Assembly: GCF_910584445.1 (NCBI RefSeq)
Contig: NZ_CAJUBO010000002.1
Coordinates: 155,686-219,685 of the forward strand
Source: an uncultured Desulfovibrio sp.
Lineage (GTDB): Bacteria; Desulfobacterota; Desulfovibrionia; Desulfovibrionales; Desulfovibrionaceae
Reading direction: 5' to 3'
DNA length: 64,000 nucleotides
Shown here: positions 36,363-48,005 of the stretch, piece after piece
Numbering within the stretch: position 1 is the first letter of the stretch
Layout of the letters: each line of letters starts with the position of its first letter
Position numbers and translations under genes: made by a program
The notes under the pieces: generated by a model
The model's database searches: none
The model's input: only the letters and a program-made list of their open reading frames with translations
What the model was told of the DNA's origin: nothing

Positions 36363-37961
36363 TCACCCGAGAAGATTGTGCGCCAATGCCTTTCCCTGCG
36401 GGCCGCCCCCGGCCATCCTGGCGATCTCGTCCCGGCGGCCTTCCTCTCCCAGAGGGGAGCACAGTGTATAGGTGGCGGCTTCCCGCACGACCTTGGTGAT
36501 CTGGAAGTGTCGTTGCGCGCGGGCAGCAAGCTGGGGCCAGTGGGTGATGAGGAGCATCTGGTGTTTTCCTGCCAGGGCCTCCAGCCTGTCCGCCAGTTTG
36601 TTGAGGGTCATGCCGCCGACCCCGGCATCCACTTCATCAAAAATATAGGTGGCGTCTTCCTCATCCTCGCGCAGGCCGGCCAGGGCGAGGAGAAAGCGGG
36701 AAAGTTCACCGCCCGAGGCGATGCGGTCCAGCGGCTGCGCCGGCTGCCCGGGATTGGGCGCCCAGAGCAGACGGCCGCGTTCATCGCTGACGCCCGGCCA
36801 AAGCTCATGGGACGAGAATTCCGGGAGGACCCGCGCGCCCTCGGAAAAGCCGAGTCCGCGCAGTTGGTCTTCAAGGTGCTTCGTCAGAGCCGTCGCCGCC
36901 TCACGGCGCAGGGGCACGATGCGCGCCACCACGGCGCCAAGCTCCGCCGCAAGCCGGGCCTCTTCCTTGTTCAGGCGCGAGAGATCCAGCGAGCAGACAT
37001 CAAGAAAGGAAAGATTTTCAACAATCTCTTCCCGGAGGGCGAGGATCTCCGGAAGTGTGCGCCTGAGCCGCCGCTTGAGTTGTGCAAGGGCGAAAAGGCG
37101 TTCCTCCACCTGGTCGAGATCCGCATCGTTTTCCACCGCCGGCCGGCGCCGCAGGTCTCCTGCCATGCGCGAAAGTTCCTGCCGCAAGGCCGCCGCTGTC
37201 TCCGCCACGGCCCGTGCCTGTTCGTCGCCGTCACGTCCCATGCGCTGCGCGAGGCGTTCAAATTCCGCCAGCAGGTCCAGCAGGCCGGGGCCTTCATCCC
37301 CGTGCAGGAGCAGAAGGGCGCGTTCACTTTCCTCCCGCCGGGCTTCGGCATCGCGCGCCTGGGAGCGCAGTGCTTCAAGGCGTTCCTCTTCCCCCTCTTC
37401 CGGCGCGACCTTGTCGATTTCCAGCTGCTGCATTTCCAGCAGGTCCCGCCGCTCGGCAAGGCCGGCCTGCCGGGCGAGCAGGGCGTCCCGTTGTTCAGCG
37501 AGCGCGTGCAGCTGTTCCAAAAGCCGGTCGCGTTCCTCAAGCAGTGCGGGTTCCGGAAAGGCATTCTCGAACAGTCTGGCCTGAAAGGCGGGCTGGAGCA
37601 GCCGTTGCTGGGCATGCTGGCTGGTATGGCTCACCAGGCGCGGCCGCAGCTCGCGCAGACTTTCCTGCGAACTCAGGACATCGTTGATATAGAGACGGCT
37701 GCGGCCGCTTTCCGCAAGAAGTTCGCGCCTGAGCACCAGATCTTCGTCGCGCAGGGCAAAAACCGCCTCCACCTGTGCGCGGTCGGCACCGGGCCGCACC
37801 ATGTCGGCGCCCAGCCGGTCCCCCAGAAGAAAGCCCAGCGCCTTGAGGATGAAGCTTTTGCCAGCGCCGGTCTCGCCTGTGAGCACATTGATGCCGCGGG
37901 AAAATTCCAGCTCCATGTCCTCGATGAGAGCCAGATTGCGGATGCGGAGATATTCCAGCAT
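36363..37961 (-). CDS. recN: DNA repair protein RecN
   Basis: RecN is an SMC-like ATPase acting in double-strand break repair. The 532-residue product has the N-terminal MLEYLRIRNLALIEDMELEF and Walker A GETGAGKS (29-36), a long coiled-coil middle region (about 150-350), the signature IASGGELSRFLLALAGL and Walker B YIFDEVDAGVGGMTLNKLAD, then HWPQLAARAQRHFQI. E. coli RecN is 553 residues. GGGTGA lies before ATG 37961. The permease genes are upstream on the same strand with a 67-base gap. Confidence 0.95.
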   Translation of the reverse strand: MLEYLRIRNLALIEDMELEFSRGINVLTGETGAGKSFILKALGFLLGDRLGADMVRPGADRAQVEAVFALRDEDLVLRRELLAESGRSRLYINDVLSSQESLRELRPRLVSHTSQHAQQRLLQPAFQARLFENAFPEPALLEERDRLLEQLHALAEQRDALLARQAGLAERRDLLEMQQLEIDKVAPEEGEEERLEALRSQARDAEARREESERALLLLHGDEGPGLLDLLAEFERLAQRMGRDGDEQARAVAETAAALRQELSRMAGDLRRRPAVENDADLDQVEERLFALAQLKRRLRRTLPEILALREEIVENLSFLDVCSLDLSRLNKEEARLAAELGAVVARIVPLRREAATALTKHLEDQLRGLGFSEGARVLPEFSSHELWPGVSDERGRLLWAPNPGQPAQPLDRIASGGELSRFLLALAGLREDEEDATYIFDEVDAGVGGMTLNKLADRLEALAGKHQMLLITHWPQLAARAQRHFQITKVVREAATYTLCSPLGEEGRRDEIARMAGGGPQGKALAHNLLG

Positions 37962-38028
37962 AGGATCACCCGAAATGCGTTGTCAGGCAGCGCGTGCAGG
38001 GGATGTCCGGCCCCGGCGCGTCCGGTAG

Positions 38029-38865
38029 TTACGCGGAAAGCCGCGGGTCCAGCAGGTCACGCAGACTTTCACCCACAAGATTGTATCCAAGCACCGTGAG
38101 CAGGATAGCCAGACCCGGATACACGGAAAGCCAGGGCGCCGTTTCAATGGCGGCCTTTCCCTCCATGAGCATATTGCCCCAGCTTGGCATGGGCGGCTGC
38201 ACGCCAAGCCCGAGAAAACTCAGGCCCGACTCCACAAGAATGGCGCCCGCAATGCCAAGTGTGGCGGTGATCAGCACCGGCGCGAGCGCATTGGGGAGGA
38301 TATGGCGCAGCAAGATCTGCGGCGTGGAAGTGCCCGCAAGACGCGCCGCGGCGACAAATTCACGTTCGCGCAGGCTCAGGGTCTCGGCACGCACAAGGCG
38401 GCACACGCCCATCCAGGAGGTGAGGCCGATGACGATCATGATATTGGTAAGACTGGGTTCCAGAAAGGCAATGACCGCGAGGATCAGAAAAAATGAAGGA
38501 AAGCAGAGCATGATGTCCACCAGCCGCATGACCGTTTCATCCACCCAGCGTCGGAAGTACCCGCTGACAAGCCCGAGCGTCGTGCCGATGCTCACGGAGA
38601 TGCCCACGGCGACAAAACCGACCCAGAGCGAAACACGGCCCCCATAGAGCAGCCGCGAGAGGATGTCGCGGCCCAGACGGTCCGTGCCAAGCCAGAAGTG
38701 GACCGACGGCGCCTCCAGCACATGATCCAGATGTTCGGCATCCGGAGGGTAGGGGGCCAGCCACGGCGCGCCGAGGGCGGCCAGCGACATGAAGAGGACA
38801 ATGCCCAGGCCCAGGACCAGCATGCCGTTGCGCCCCAGGACTCGGCGAACGGACGCGCGCATCAT
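38029..38865 (-). CDS. Dpp/Opp-type ABC transporter permease (DppC-like)
   Basis: The 278-residue inner-membrane protein has an N-terminal membrane segment (about 14-34), the DppC/OppC signature [20 protein letters not shown], five further hydrophobic segments and the EAA-type loop [20 protein letters not shown] that contacts the ATPase. It overlaps the DppB-like gene (ATGA). Substrate is likely a peptide or nickel complex; the only substrate-binding protein in the window is the gene at 28863-30533. Confidence 0.9.
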   Translation of the reverse strand: MMRASVRRVLGRNGMLVLGLGIVLFMSLAALGAPWLAPYPPDAEHLDHVLEAPSVHFWLGTDRLGRDILSRLLYGGRVSLWVGFVAVGISVSIGTTLGLVSGYFRRWVDETVMRLVDIMLCFPSFFLILAVIAFLEPSLTNIMIVIGLTSWMGVCRLVRAETLSLREREFVAAARLAGTSTPQILLRHILPNALAPVLITATLGIAGAILVESGLSFLGLGVQPPMPSWGNMLMEGKAAIETAPWLSVYPGLAILLTVLGYNLVGESLRDLLDPRLSA

Positions 38866-39908
38866 TTCCGGACTCCGCCGCGGATGCGCGGGTCGGCAAG
38901 GCCATAGCAGAAATCGGCCAGCAGGTTGCCCGCCAGCGTCAGCACGGCGCCAAGAACGAGATTGCCCATGATCATGGTGTAGTCGCGCGCCATGACGGCA
39001 CTGTAGAAGAGCTGGCCCAGGCCGGGCAGGGCGAAGATGGATTCGATGATGACGCTGCCGCCGATGAGTCCCGGCACGGAAAGGCCAAGGAGGGTGATCA
39101 CCGGCAGCAGGGCATTTCGCAAGGCGTGGCGCAGGATGACCTGGCGCGGGGAAAGCCCCTTGGCTCTGGCGGTGAGGATATAGTCCTGCCGGAGGACTTC
39201 AAGCATGCAGGCCCGCATGTACCGCGACATGCCCGCCAGCGAACCCACGGTATATACCGTGATGGGCAGGACAAGATGACGCGCGAGGTCGCAGAATTTT
39301 CCCCATGGGCCGAGGCGCTCATACTCCATGGAGACAAGGCCGGAAATGGGGAGCCACTGGAGGTCGATGCCGAAAAACAGCATGAGCAGGAGCGCCAGCC
39401 AGAAGGAGGGCATGGCGAAACCAAGAAAAACGAGCACCGTGACGGAGCGGTCAAGCAGTGAATTGCGCCGGCATGCGGAAAGGATCCCCACCGGAATGGC
39501 GATGAGCAGGGTCAGGACAAGGGAAACGGCATTCATGGACACGGTCAGCGGCAACCGTTCGAGGATCTTGTCCAGCACGGGGCGCGCGTCCGCGGACATG
39601 GAATTGCCGAAATCTCCATGGAGGAGCCGTGTCAGCCACTCCAGATACTGGACGTGCAACGGCTTGTCGAGTCCGTAGAGCGCTTCCAGCTGCTGCCGCG
39701 CGGCCGCGCCCGCCAGGGGATTGAGCGTGGTCTCCATATCCGTGGGCGAACCGGGCGCCAGGTGGATGACCCAAAAGGAAATGAGCGTGATGCCCCAGAG
39801 CACGAGCAGCATCCAGAGCAGCTTTTTCCCCAGGCGAAGCAGGGCGGAGAAAAGCGGCGTTCCGGGAAGGGCGGCCGGCGAGAGAGCGGGGGAAAGGGGG
39901 ACGCTCAT
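38862..39908 (-). CDS. Dpp/Opp-type ABC transporter permease (DppB-like)
   Basis: The 348-residue protein has the DppB layout: an N-terminal membrane segment after about 25 residues, the [13 protein letters not shown] and [20 protein letters not shown] periplasmic segment, GDFGNSM, and the cytoplasmic EAA loop [20 protein letters not shown]. It pairs with the following DppC-like gene to form the channel. No DppD/DppF ATPase genes are in the window, so these must lie elsewhere. Confidence 0.9.
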   Translation of the reverse strand: MSVPLSPALSPAALPGTPLFSALLRLGKKLLWMLLVLWGITLISFWVIHLAPGSPTDMETTLNPLAGAAARQQLEALYGLDKPLHVQYLEWLTRLLHGDFGNSMSADARPVLDKILERLPLTVSMNAVSLVLTLLIAIPVGILSACRRNSLLDRSVTVLVFLGFAMPSFWLALLLMLFFGIDLQWLPISGLVSMEYERLGPWGKFCDLARHLVLPITVYTVGSLAGMSRYMRACMLEVLRQDYILTARAKGLSPRQVILRHALRNALLPVITLLGLSVPGLIGGSVIIESIFALPGLGQLFYSAVMARDYTMIMGNLVLGAVLTLAGNLLADFCYGLADPRIRGGVRK

Positions 39909-39917
39909 GGGGGGCGA

Positions 39918-40442
39918 TCATTCCGTGCGCGTCATCCAGAGGCCCATGTCGGTCACTTCCGCCTGCCAGCGTGGCGAGAGCCGCAAGGCCAGGAATCGGG
40001 CATAGAGGGCATCCAGCAGGGCAAGGCAGGTTTCCATGAGGTAGATCTTCTCGAGGAGCAGGGCATCAGGCTCATCATCGGCGTCATTCCTGTCCAGCCT
40101 GGGCGTCCGAAGGCTGCCGATGGAAAAGTCTTCAGCCCGAAGCGTGAACTGGAACGCCATATCGTCCTTTTCAAGGCGGACAAGCGCCCGCGTGACCTTT
40201 TTTCCGGTGCCAAGGCCAAAACGCGCTTCCCGCAGCGGGGACAGGGAACCGGAGACGGAGGCCGTCTCACGGGCTTCCCCCTCGCCGCCGGCCACCACGA
40301 TGCGCTGTTCCATGGAAACGGCAAAAGGCTGCCCCTTGGCATCGGTAAAGGCGCCGGGCGCGGTGTCGCTCTGGTACCAGAGCCAGGTGAGAAATTCCTG
40401 TCCGAGAATGGCATCCGTGGAATCGGAGGACGGCAGACTCAT
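39918..40442 (-). CDS. RdgC-associated protein (C-terminal-half-like)
   Basis: The 174-residue product follows the RdgC-like gene by nine bases. It begins ILGQEFLTWLWYQSDT and contains GKKVTRALVRLEKDD and FQFTLRAEDFSIGSL, which look like the C-terminal half of a RdgC-like protein split into two genes. It has no known catalytic motif. AGGGGA precedes ATG 40442. The functional link to RdgC is inferred from position and weak resemblance. Confidence 0.55.
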   Translation of the reverse strand: MSLPSSDSTDAILGQEFLTWLWYQSDTAPGAFTDAKGQPFAVSMEQRIVVAGGEGEARETASVSGSLSPLREARFGLGTGKKVTRALVRLEKDDMAFQFTLRAEDFSIGSLRTPRLDRNDADDEPDALLLEKIYLMETCLALLDALYARFLALRLSPRWQAEVTDMGLWMTRTE

Positions 40443-40451
40443 CGGTTTCCC

Positions 40452-41078
40452 CTACGCGTCCGCGGACGCGAATTGCGTGGCTTCAAGCCGGTCAAGACGG
40501 AGCAGGGCGTCCTCGTCCAGCATGCTGACGGCGAGGGTATATGGCGTCAGCTGTTCGAGGCGCAGGTCAAAGGTCTTGAGGAATTCCTCCATGAAAAGGT
40601 CGATCATGCCGCTCTGTGTGGACGCGAGCCAGACCTCGTTTTTTTCCAGAGACCAGATGACGTTGAACTCACCGGGAACAGGAAGAAAACGCTGCCGCAG
40701 ACGAAGCAGGACCTGCTCCTTGAGTTCCTTTTTCCGCTCGCGGGAAATGAAGGTCTTGTTTTTCGCGCGCATTTCTTCCTTTTCCCGCTGCAGCGCCAGG
40801 GCAACATGCTTTCGGACCACGCCAGCGGGGATCTTGCGATTGTCGACCCGGAGGGAAAAAACAAGATAATCGCCTTTTTGCGGCGGCGCGGCAGCCCATT
40901 CGGCATCAAGGAAATCCTCAAAACAGACCCAGCCCTGGGCATGCATTTCCGGCAGGTCGTCAATATCAACAAAGGCATGCTTGCGCAGCCGTTCGGGAAC
41001 TTCGCGGATGATTTCATCCGTTACCGTGTCCAGGATGCGGAAGCGGGTGAAACTGGTGCTGGCGTTGGCAAAACCCAT
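40452..41078 (-). CDS. RdgC-like recombination-associated protein, short
   Basis: RdgC is a ring-shaped DNA-binding protein that limits RecA action. This 208-residue product matches the N-terminal part of RdgC: a DNRKIPAGVVRKHVALALQR segment, EKEEMRAKNKTFISRERKKE, LKEQVLLRLRQRFLP and then VIWSLEKNEVWLASTQSGMI, which follow the E. coli order (conserved lysine-rich helix, LPRAFSR-type turn, W-D-variant strand). E. coli RdgC has 303 residues, so about 100 are missing; the next gene may supply them. AAGGAG precedes ATG 41078. Confidence 0.7.
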   Translation of the reverse strand: MGFANASTSFTRFRILDTVTDEIIREVPERLRKHAFVDIDDLPEMHAQGWVCFEDFLDAEWAAAPPQKGDYLVFSLRVDNRKIPAGVVRKHVALALQREKEEMRAKNKTFISRERKKELKEQVLLRLRQRFLPVPGEFNVIWSLEKNEVWLASTQSGMIDLFMEEFLKTFDLRLEQLTPYTLAVSMLDEDALLRLDRLEATQFASADA

Positions 41079-41386
41079 GGATGCTCCTTTTGCGGCGTGC
41101 GACCGTGGACCTGTTGTACGTCAGAGCCTCACGAACAGCAAGGGCGCCGTCGGCGCGCGGGCCGATGCCTGTTTCGATCATTGCCTGGCGGCCATTCGAG
41201 TGAGAGAAGTTGTGCGGAGGGGGGACTCTCTCTCTCAAATCTGGACTCCCGATTGTCCCATTTGTCCCATAATGATAATTATGTAAACTAATGATCCCGC
41301 AAAATTGAACCGCAGGCTCGCCTTGACGCGCGGCCGCGCTTCGCGCAGCATACAAACGGACATTGAATCATGTGAGAGATCGCTTC
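41079..41386. other. 308-base spacer between divergent rdgC-like and rsuA-like genes
   Basis: No gene is seen. Candidate promoter for the rightward gene: TTGTCC at 41253-41258 and TAATTA at 41276-41281, 17 bases apart, inside an AT-rich island (41250-41305). Another TTGACG at 41323 lacks a good -10. Confidence 0.35.
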
Positions 41387-42277
41387 ATGAACGAGCGCAA
41401 AAAAACGACGAATGCCGCTGACCGGGCCGCATCCGCCACCTCATCGCGTGCTTCGACGCGGCACTCTGGCTCCCCGCAGCCACAGGCTGGTGGCGGAGCT
41501 GCGGGAGATGCCCCTTCGCACGGAGCCGAGGCCGAGGACATGCGCCTGAACAAGGCGGTGGCTGCTTCCGGCTTTTGCGCGCGGCGCAAGGCCGATGAGC
41601 TTATCTTTGCCGGACGCGTGGCCGTGGATGGCAAAAGCGAAACCAATCCCGCACGCCGCGTCAGTGCCGGAGCGGTCATCAGCGTTGACGGCAAACCCTT
41701 GTGCCGGAAACAGAAATTTGCGTATCTGCTCCTGCACAAGCCCGTGCGGACGGTCTGTACGCTCAGCGACCCGCAAGGGCGCCCCACCGTCATGGACTGC
41801 CTGCCGGAGTCCCTGCGCGGCATGGGACTTTTCCCCGTGGGACGGCTCGATTACTTTTCCGAAGGAGTGCTGCTGCTCACCAATGACGGTGAACTGGCGA
41901 ACCTGCTCACCCATCCGCGCCATCATGTGGACAAGGTGTATGAAGTGCTGGTGCGCGGCCCGGTGACGGACCATCAGCTGGAAGTCATGCGCGGCGGCAT
42001 GCGCCTTTCCGACGGCACTCCCCTCCTCCCGGTCGAGGCGCGGCGTATCGAAGAAAAAGCGGGGCGCGACACCCTCCTGCGCCTCACCCTGCGGCAGGGC
42101 GTCAATCGCCAGATCCGGCGCATGTGCGCTGACCTTGGCCTGACCATCCTGCGCCTGCGTCGCGTGGCTCAGGGCGGCCTTCGGCTTGGCGCCCTCCGGG
42201 CCGGAGAGACGCGCTTTCTGGCGCCGGAGGAAGTGCAGGCCCTCAGAAGCGGCGCGGGGCTGACTGAAGCGCCGTAA
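41387..42277 (+). CDS. RsuA/RluB-family pseudouridine synthase
   Basis: The enzyme converts a uridine in 16S or 23S rRNA to pseudouridine. The 296-residue product has a 45-residue Ser/Ala/Pro-rich N-terminal extension, an S4 RNA-binding domain (MRLNKAVAASGFCARRKADE, LIFAGRVAVDGK), and the catalytic motif GRLDYFSEGVLLLTNDGEL with the essential Asp; the C-terminal GVNRQIRRMCADLGL is also diagnostic. Which rRNA site is modified cannot be told. ATG 41387 is preferred over TTG 41363. Confidence 0.9.
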   Translation: MNERKKTTNAADRAASATSSRASTRHSGSPQPQAGGGAAGDAPSHGAEAEDMRLNKAVAASGFCARRKADELIFAGRVAVDGKSETNPARRVSAGAVISVDGKPLCRKQKFAYLLLHKPVRTVCTLSDPQGRPTVMDCLPESLRGMGLFPVGRLDYFSEGVLLLTNDGELANLLTHPRHHVDKVYEVLVRGPVTDHQLEVMRGGMRLSDGTPLLPVEARRIEEKAGRDTLLRLTLRQGVNRQIRRMCADLGLTILRLRRVAQGGLRLGALRAGETRFLAPEEVQALRSGAGLTEAP

Positions 42278-42306
42278 CCGCAGTCCCCCTTTTCCACGCG
42301 GGCGCC

Positions 42307-42927
42307 TTATGTTTCAGACAACGCCTTTTCCGCCTGCTTGTACGCTGTCAGTTGCGATTGCAGCTCCTCGATTTCCTTGGAAATGCGCGTACTCATGGCG
42401 TTTTTTTCCGTTTCCGGCATGCCGGAGGCCATGACCGACTCCAGTTGGGCGGAGAGGTCCCTGATTTTCCGTTCGAGTTCGGATGCCTTTTTGCTCACCT
42501 TTTCCGCCTCGGTGGTCTGAGTGTCTTCTTCCGGCGCTGCAAGGGAAGCATTTTCCGGGGCGTCCCTGTTTTCCGCAAAGATGCCATTGCCGCGATAGGC
42601 GGCGAACTGTTTCCTGAACCGGGCAGCGGCTCCGGATTCCTGCCCGGTCGCCGATCCAATGGACTCTTCCTCAAGGGCGTGCAGGGTTTCCCGCACGGCA
42701 TGGCCGGCCTGAGGCTGTGTTTTCCGGGAGGCAACGGCCGAAGGGAATCGCTCCGTCAGGGAGGCAGCATCACCGCCGCGTTCGGTATAGGCGACCCGGG
42801 CCTCTTCGGAAATGGATACCGTATCACAGGAGGTGCGGGTACCGTGAGCCGATAGCCTGCAGGCGCCGTGGGACGGGGAAATTTCAAAAATGTTGCCTAT
42901 GGCGGCATATCCGTTTTCGATCTGCAT
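42307..42927 (-). CDS. FlxA-like coiled-coil protein
   Basis: The 206-residue protein has a disordered N-terminal half containing DTVSISEEARVAYTE and a C-terminal heptad-rich coiled coil from about residue 145 (KKASELERKIRDLSAQLESV and EIEELQSQLTAYKQAEKAL), like FlxA-family proteins. The function of the family is poorly defined. The downstream gene is the convergent rsuA-type gene with a 29-base gap. Confidence 0.6.
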   Translation of the reverse strand: MQIENGYAAIGNIFEISPSHGACRLSAHGTRTSCDTVSISEEARVAYTERGGDAASLTERFPSAVASRKTQPQAGHAVRETLHALEEESIGSATGQESGAAARFRKQFAAYRGNGIFAENRDAPENASLAAPEEDTQTTEAEKVSKKASELERKIRDLSAQLESVMASGMPETEKNAMSTRISKEIEELQSQLTAYKQAEKALSET

Positions 42928-42994
42928 GGCATCCTCCGGAACGGCAGGAAGAATTTTCCAGCGCCATGCTGTGTTGCAAATACTATTCCTTAGC

Positions 42995-43088
42995 AGAGCG
43001 GTAATGAGCGTCCAGACCGCGTTCTGGACGCGAAATGATGGCAGCGAAAAGTGCTTGAAAAGGGATATTTTCCATCGAAAAACGCTCT
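42995..43088. repeat. Dispersed repeat, copy between flxA-like gene and pgm
   Basis: It starts with AGAGCGGTAATGAGCGTCC, continues with GGACGCGAAATGATGGCAGC and ends AAAACGCTCT. CCAGACCGCGTTCTGG at 43012-43027 forms a hairpin. The middle matches the copy at 17734 and the left part the copy at 31964. Confidence 0.65.
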
Positions 43089-43130
43089 ACAGGCAAAATC
43101 CTTCCCTGAGAACAGGGGAAGGAAAACAAT

Positions 43131-43161
43131 GGACCCGTCTGACCGGATGCCAGACGGGTCC
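43131..43161 (-). terminator. Terminator of pgm
   Basis: GGACCCGTCTG and CAGACGGGTCC are perfect 11-base arms around a 9-base loop. On the minus strand ATTGTTTTCC follows. Confidence 0.7.
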
Positions 43162-43269
43162 AGGGAAGATGCGGGATATGTTTCGCAACGTTCGTACCGC
43201 AGCCGTTACGGCGCGGGCTGTCGCAGCCTGCCGTGTTTTTGACGCGCAGGTGTCTGCCGCATGGGGGAG

Positions 43270-44928
43270 CTATGCTCCCGTGTCTCCTTCCTTGAGCAGT
43301 TTTTCCAGAAAGTCGATGGCGTCCTTTTGCAGGGCGCACAGGTAGTCCTGCCCCTTGAAGCTTTCCGTATAGACCTTGCAGATGGCTTCCGTTCCGGAAG
43401 GCCGCACGGCAAACCAGCCGTCCGCGCTGCTTACCTTGACGCCGCCGATGGGCGCGTCATTGCCGGGAGCGCGCGTGATGACGCTCGTCACAGGCGAGCC
43501 GCCCAGAGTCTTCAGCGTCACCTGATCGGGCGTGAGCGCCTTGAGCAGAGCGCGCGTCCTGTCATCGGCCGGGGCGTCCAGGCGTTGATAGACCGGGTCG
43601 CCCAAGCTCTTCGTCAGGTCTTTATAGATGTCGCTCGGCGACTTGCCGTCTCTCGCCATGATTTCCGCCGCCAGCAGGCACATGAGCGGGCCGTCCTTGT
43701 CCGTGCTCCACGGGGCGCCGTCAAAGCAGAGGAAGGAGGCTCCGGCGCTCTCCTCGCAGCCCATGCCGCAACGGCCATTGAACAGATAGGGCACAAACCA
43801 TTTGAAGCCCACCGGCACCTCCACCACAGGGCGTCCAAGCTGACCGCCCACGCGGTCGAGCATGGCGCTGGTGACCACGGTCTTGCCGATGCCGCGGTCC
43901 GCCGGCCAGTCGGCGCGGGTGCGGAAGAGATGCCACGCGGCCACCGTGAGGAAGTGGTTGGGGTTCATCAATTCCTGCCGGGTGACGATGCCGTGCCGGT
44001 CGGAATCCGGGTCGCAGGCAAAGGCCAGGTCGAAATCGTTCCGCATTTCCAGCAGGCGGTTCATGGCATAGGGGGAGGAGCAGTCCATGCGGATCTGTCC
44101 GTCCTTGTCACAGGGCACGAAACGGAAGGTGGGGTCCACCTCCCGGTTCACCACGGTGAGGTCCAGGCCATAGGTCTCGGCAATAGGCTCCCACAGGGGC
44201 AGGCTCGCGCCGCCCAGCGGGTCCACGCCCAGCTTGAGTCCTGAAGCCGCGATGGCTTTCATGTCGAGCACCCTGGGAAGGTCTTCCACATAGGCGCGGG
44301 TAAAATCGAATTCCTCCACCAGCGGCGATTTTCTGGCCTCGCGCAAATGGACGAGCCTGACAGCGCGGTTGCCCGCCTCAAGATACTCGTTGGCGCATTT
44401 TTCTATCCAGGCAGTGACGTCGGTTTCCGCCGGGCCGCCATGGGGCGGATTGTATTTGAAGCCGCCGTCACGGGGCGGATTGTGCGAAGGCGTGATGATG
44501 ATGCCGTCCGCCAGGCCGCGCTCCCGCCCGGCATTCCAGCGCAGAATGGCGTGCGAAACGGCAGGAGTGGCCGTATAGGCGCCATCCCTGGAGATGCGGA
44601 CATGGACGCCGTTGGCGACCAGCACCTCAAGAGCCGAGCGGAAGGCCGCTTCCGAAAGCGCATGGGTATCCCCGCCAAGAAACAGGGGACCATCAATGCC
44701 CTTGGCCGCGCGATAATCGCAGACGGCCTGCGTGATGGCGTAGATGTGCTCCTCATTGAAGGTATGGAGCAGCGAGGAGCCGCGATGCCCCGAGGTGCCG
44801 AAAGAGACACGTTGTCCCGGGACCTTGGGGTTGGGAAATTCCGTGTAGTAGGCGCTCATCAATGCGGGGATGCGTTCGAGCTTTTCGGGCGCGGGCAGAT
44901 GACCGGCATCGCAATGCACAACAGGCAT
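43270..44928 (-). CDS. pgm: Phosphoglucomutase
   Basis: Pgm interconverts glucose 1-phosphate and glucose 6-phosphate through a phosphoserine enzyme. The 552-residue product has FGTSGHRGSSL near 43-53, the active Ser148 in IITPSHNPP, the metal loop DPDSDRHGIV and the C-terminal phosphate-binding VRPSGTEAICKVYTESF. E. coli Pgm has 546 residues. GGAGGT precedes ATG 44928. Confidence 0.95.
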   Translation of the reverse strand: MPVVHCDAGHLPAPEKLERIPALMSAYYTEFPNPKVPGQRVSFGTSGHRGSSLLHTFNEEHIYAITQAVCDYRAAKGIDGPLFLGGDTHALSEAAFRSALEVLVANGVHVRISRDGAYTATPAVSHAILRWNAGRERGLADGIIITPSHNPPRDGGFKYNPPHGGPAETDVTAWIEKCANEYLEAGNRAVRLVHLREARKSPLVEEFDFTRAYVEDLPRVLDMKAIAASGLKLGVDPLGGASLPLWEPIAETYGLDLTVVNREVDPTFRFVPCDKDGQIRMDCSSPYAMNRLLEMRNDFDLAFACDPDSDRHGIVTRQELMNPNHFLTVAAWHLFRTRADWPADRGIGKTVVTSAMLDRVGGQLGRPVVEVPVGFKWFVPYLFNGRCGMGCEESAGASFLCFDGAPWSTDKDGPLMCLLAAEIMARDGKSPSDIYKDLTKSLGDPVYQRLDAPADDRTRALLKALTPDQVTLKTLGGSPVTSVITRAPGNDAPIGGVKVSSADGWFAVRPSGTEAICKVYTESFKGQDYLCALQKDAIDFLEKLLKEGDTGA

Positions 44929-45008
44929 AGGCTACCTCCAGCGTGGATGATGCGAAACTCTACGATGGAACGCCCACGGCCGCAAGGGGCAGCGGGGCAC
45001 GGACCACC

Positions 45009-45039
45009 GCAAAGGGCCGCCCATGAGGCGGCCCTTTGC
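45009..45039 (-). terminator. Terminator of the degP-like gene
   Basis: A perfect 13-base stem (GCAAAGGGCCGCC with GGCGGCCCTTTGC) around a 5-base loop lies 30 bases past the stop codon. There is no separate T run beyond the TTT inside the stem. Confidence 0.6.
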
Positions 45040-45069
45040 GGGAGTATCCTGTCCGTACGCCTGGTCAGG

Positions 45070-46508
<1,439 letters not shown>

Positions 46509-46512
<4 letters not shown>

Positions 46513-48005
46513 GAACGCTCCTTGGAAGATTTTTGCATCGCTTTTTGCAAAGCTTGTGCCATAATCCCCATCGAAGGGGCGCCACTGACGGCATGCTGCT
46601 TCCAGGAACCGCCGGCGCCCTTGGCGCCCGCGCCGTCCGCCGCTGCCGCCTGAGGCTCGACGCCTTCAGGCGCCAGGCTGATGCGGCGCGCGCCGCTGTC
46701 AATATTTTGGACCACAAGGGTCACACTGTCACCCTTGTCCAATTTGGCGAGTTCGGATTTCTTGCTGCTCTTGATCACGCCGGCCGGCAAAAGGCCGGTG
46801 ATGCCCGGCGCAAGACAGACAAAAAGGCCGTACTGGCTGCGGCTCTCCACCGTGCCGGTGACCGTGGCGCCAACGGGGAAACGCTGTTCGGCATCCTGCC
46901 ACGGGTCGCCCTCGGCATCGCGCAGGCTCAGGGCGATACGGCGCGTCCCGGGGTTCACGTCCTTGATCTTGACGGAGACCTCATCGCCGACAGAAAGCAC
47001 TTCCTCCGGCTTGTTCACGCGTTTGGCCCAGGACATCTCGGAAATATGGATCAGGCCCTCCACTCCGGGCAGCAGCTCCACAAATGCGCCAAAGGGAGCG
47101 AGGCGACGCACCTTGCCCTGCACGATGCTCCCGGTTTCGAGCCTGGCCGGGGCATCGAGCCAGGGATCGCCCTCGGCCTGCTTGCGGGAGAGCGAGATAC
47201 GCGTCTGTCCCTTTTCATTGGTACTGATGCCCAGCACCTTGGCGCGGACCGGATCGCCAACGGAAACCGCCTCATCCGCGGCGCCCACGCGCGACCAGGA
47301 GAGTTCCGAGAGATGGATCATGCCTTCAACCGCCGGGGCCAGCTCCACAAAGGCGCCGAAAGGCGCAAGCCGTGTGACGCGCCCTTCCACCATGTCGCCT
47401 TCCTTCAGACTTTCAAGGAGCTTGTCCAGATTCTCGCGCCGTTCCCGGTCAAGAAGCGCCCGGCGCGAGACCACGATATTGCGGCCCCGGTTTTCCACCC
47501 TGGTGACGAGGAACTGGAGTGTACGGCCCACCGGCGTGTCCGCATCCCCAAAGGTCGCTTCCATCTGGCTGCCGGGACAGAAGGCCGTTTTGCCAAGGAC
47601 CTCCACAAGGTAGCCGCCCTTGCAGGTGCCGCTGACGCGGCCTTCCACCGGAACCCCGGAATCCCTCGCCTCTTCCAGCGCGGCCACGCCGCTGCCGCTC
47701 ATGGAACGGGACAGGACGATCCCCTGCGGAGTGGCCGCCACGACCCAGGCCTCCACGGTGTCACCGGGGCCGGCGATCTCCTTTCCGTCGGCATCAAGAA
47801 GATCCTTGCGGTCCATGATGCCGTCTTCCTTGAGACCCACGTCGATGAAAACGTTCTCGCCCGTGATGGCGATGACGGTGCCGCTGATTTTCTGCCCCGG
47901 CTGCGCGTGTCCGGACGAGGCTTCGTCATGCGCCGCCAGAAGCGCGGCAAAATCTTCGGGACCGTCTTCCGCCGCGGAGGTGTTCCGCTGTTCCTCTGTT
48001 GTCAT
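46509..48005 (-). CDS. S1-domain RNA-binding protein (ribosomal protein S1-like)
   Basis: The 498-residue protein contains four S1 (OB-fold) repeats at about residues 35-110, 118-190, 205-275 and 290-370, and probably a fifth at 380-450; the third and fourth show the classical LAPFGAFVELAPAVEGMIHL and LLPGVEGLIHISEMSW cores. It resembles ribosomal protein S1 or the Tex/RNB-type S1 proteins that help mRNA bind the ribosome. E. coli S1 has 557 residues and six repeats. ATG 48005 follows AAGGAG. It lies at the right edge of the GC-rich core region; the protease gene overlaps its stop. Confidence 0.85.

Larger units (their letters stand above)
42928..43269. other. 342-base gap with repeat and pgm terminator
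   Basis: No gene is supported. The gap holds a copy of the dispersed repeat (42995-43088) and, next to pgm, the terminator hairpin at 43131-43161. A short frame across 43150-43250 has no ribosome binding site. Confidence 0.5.
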
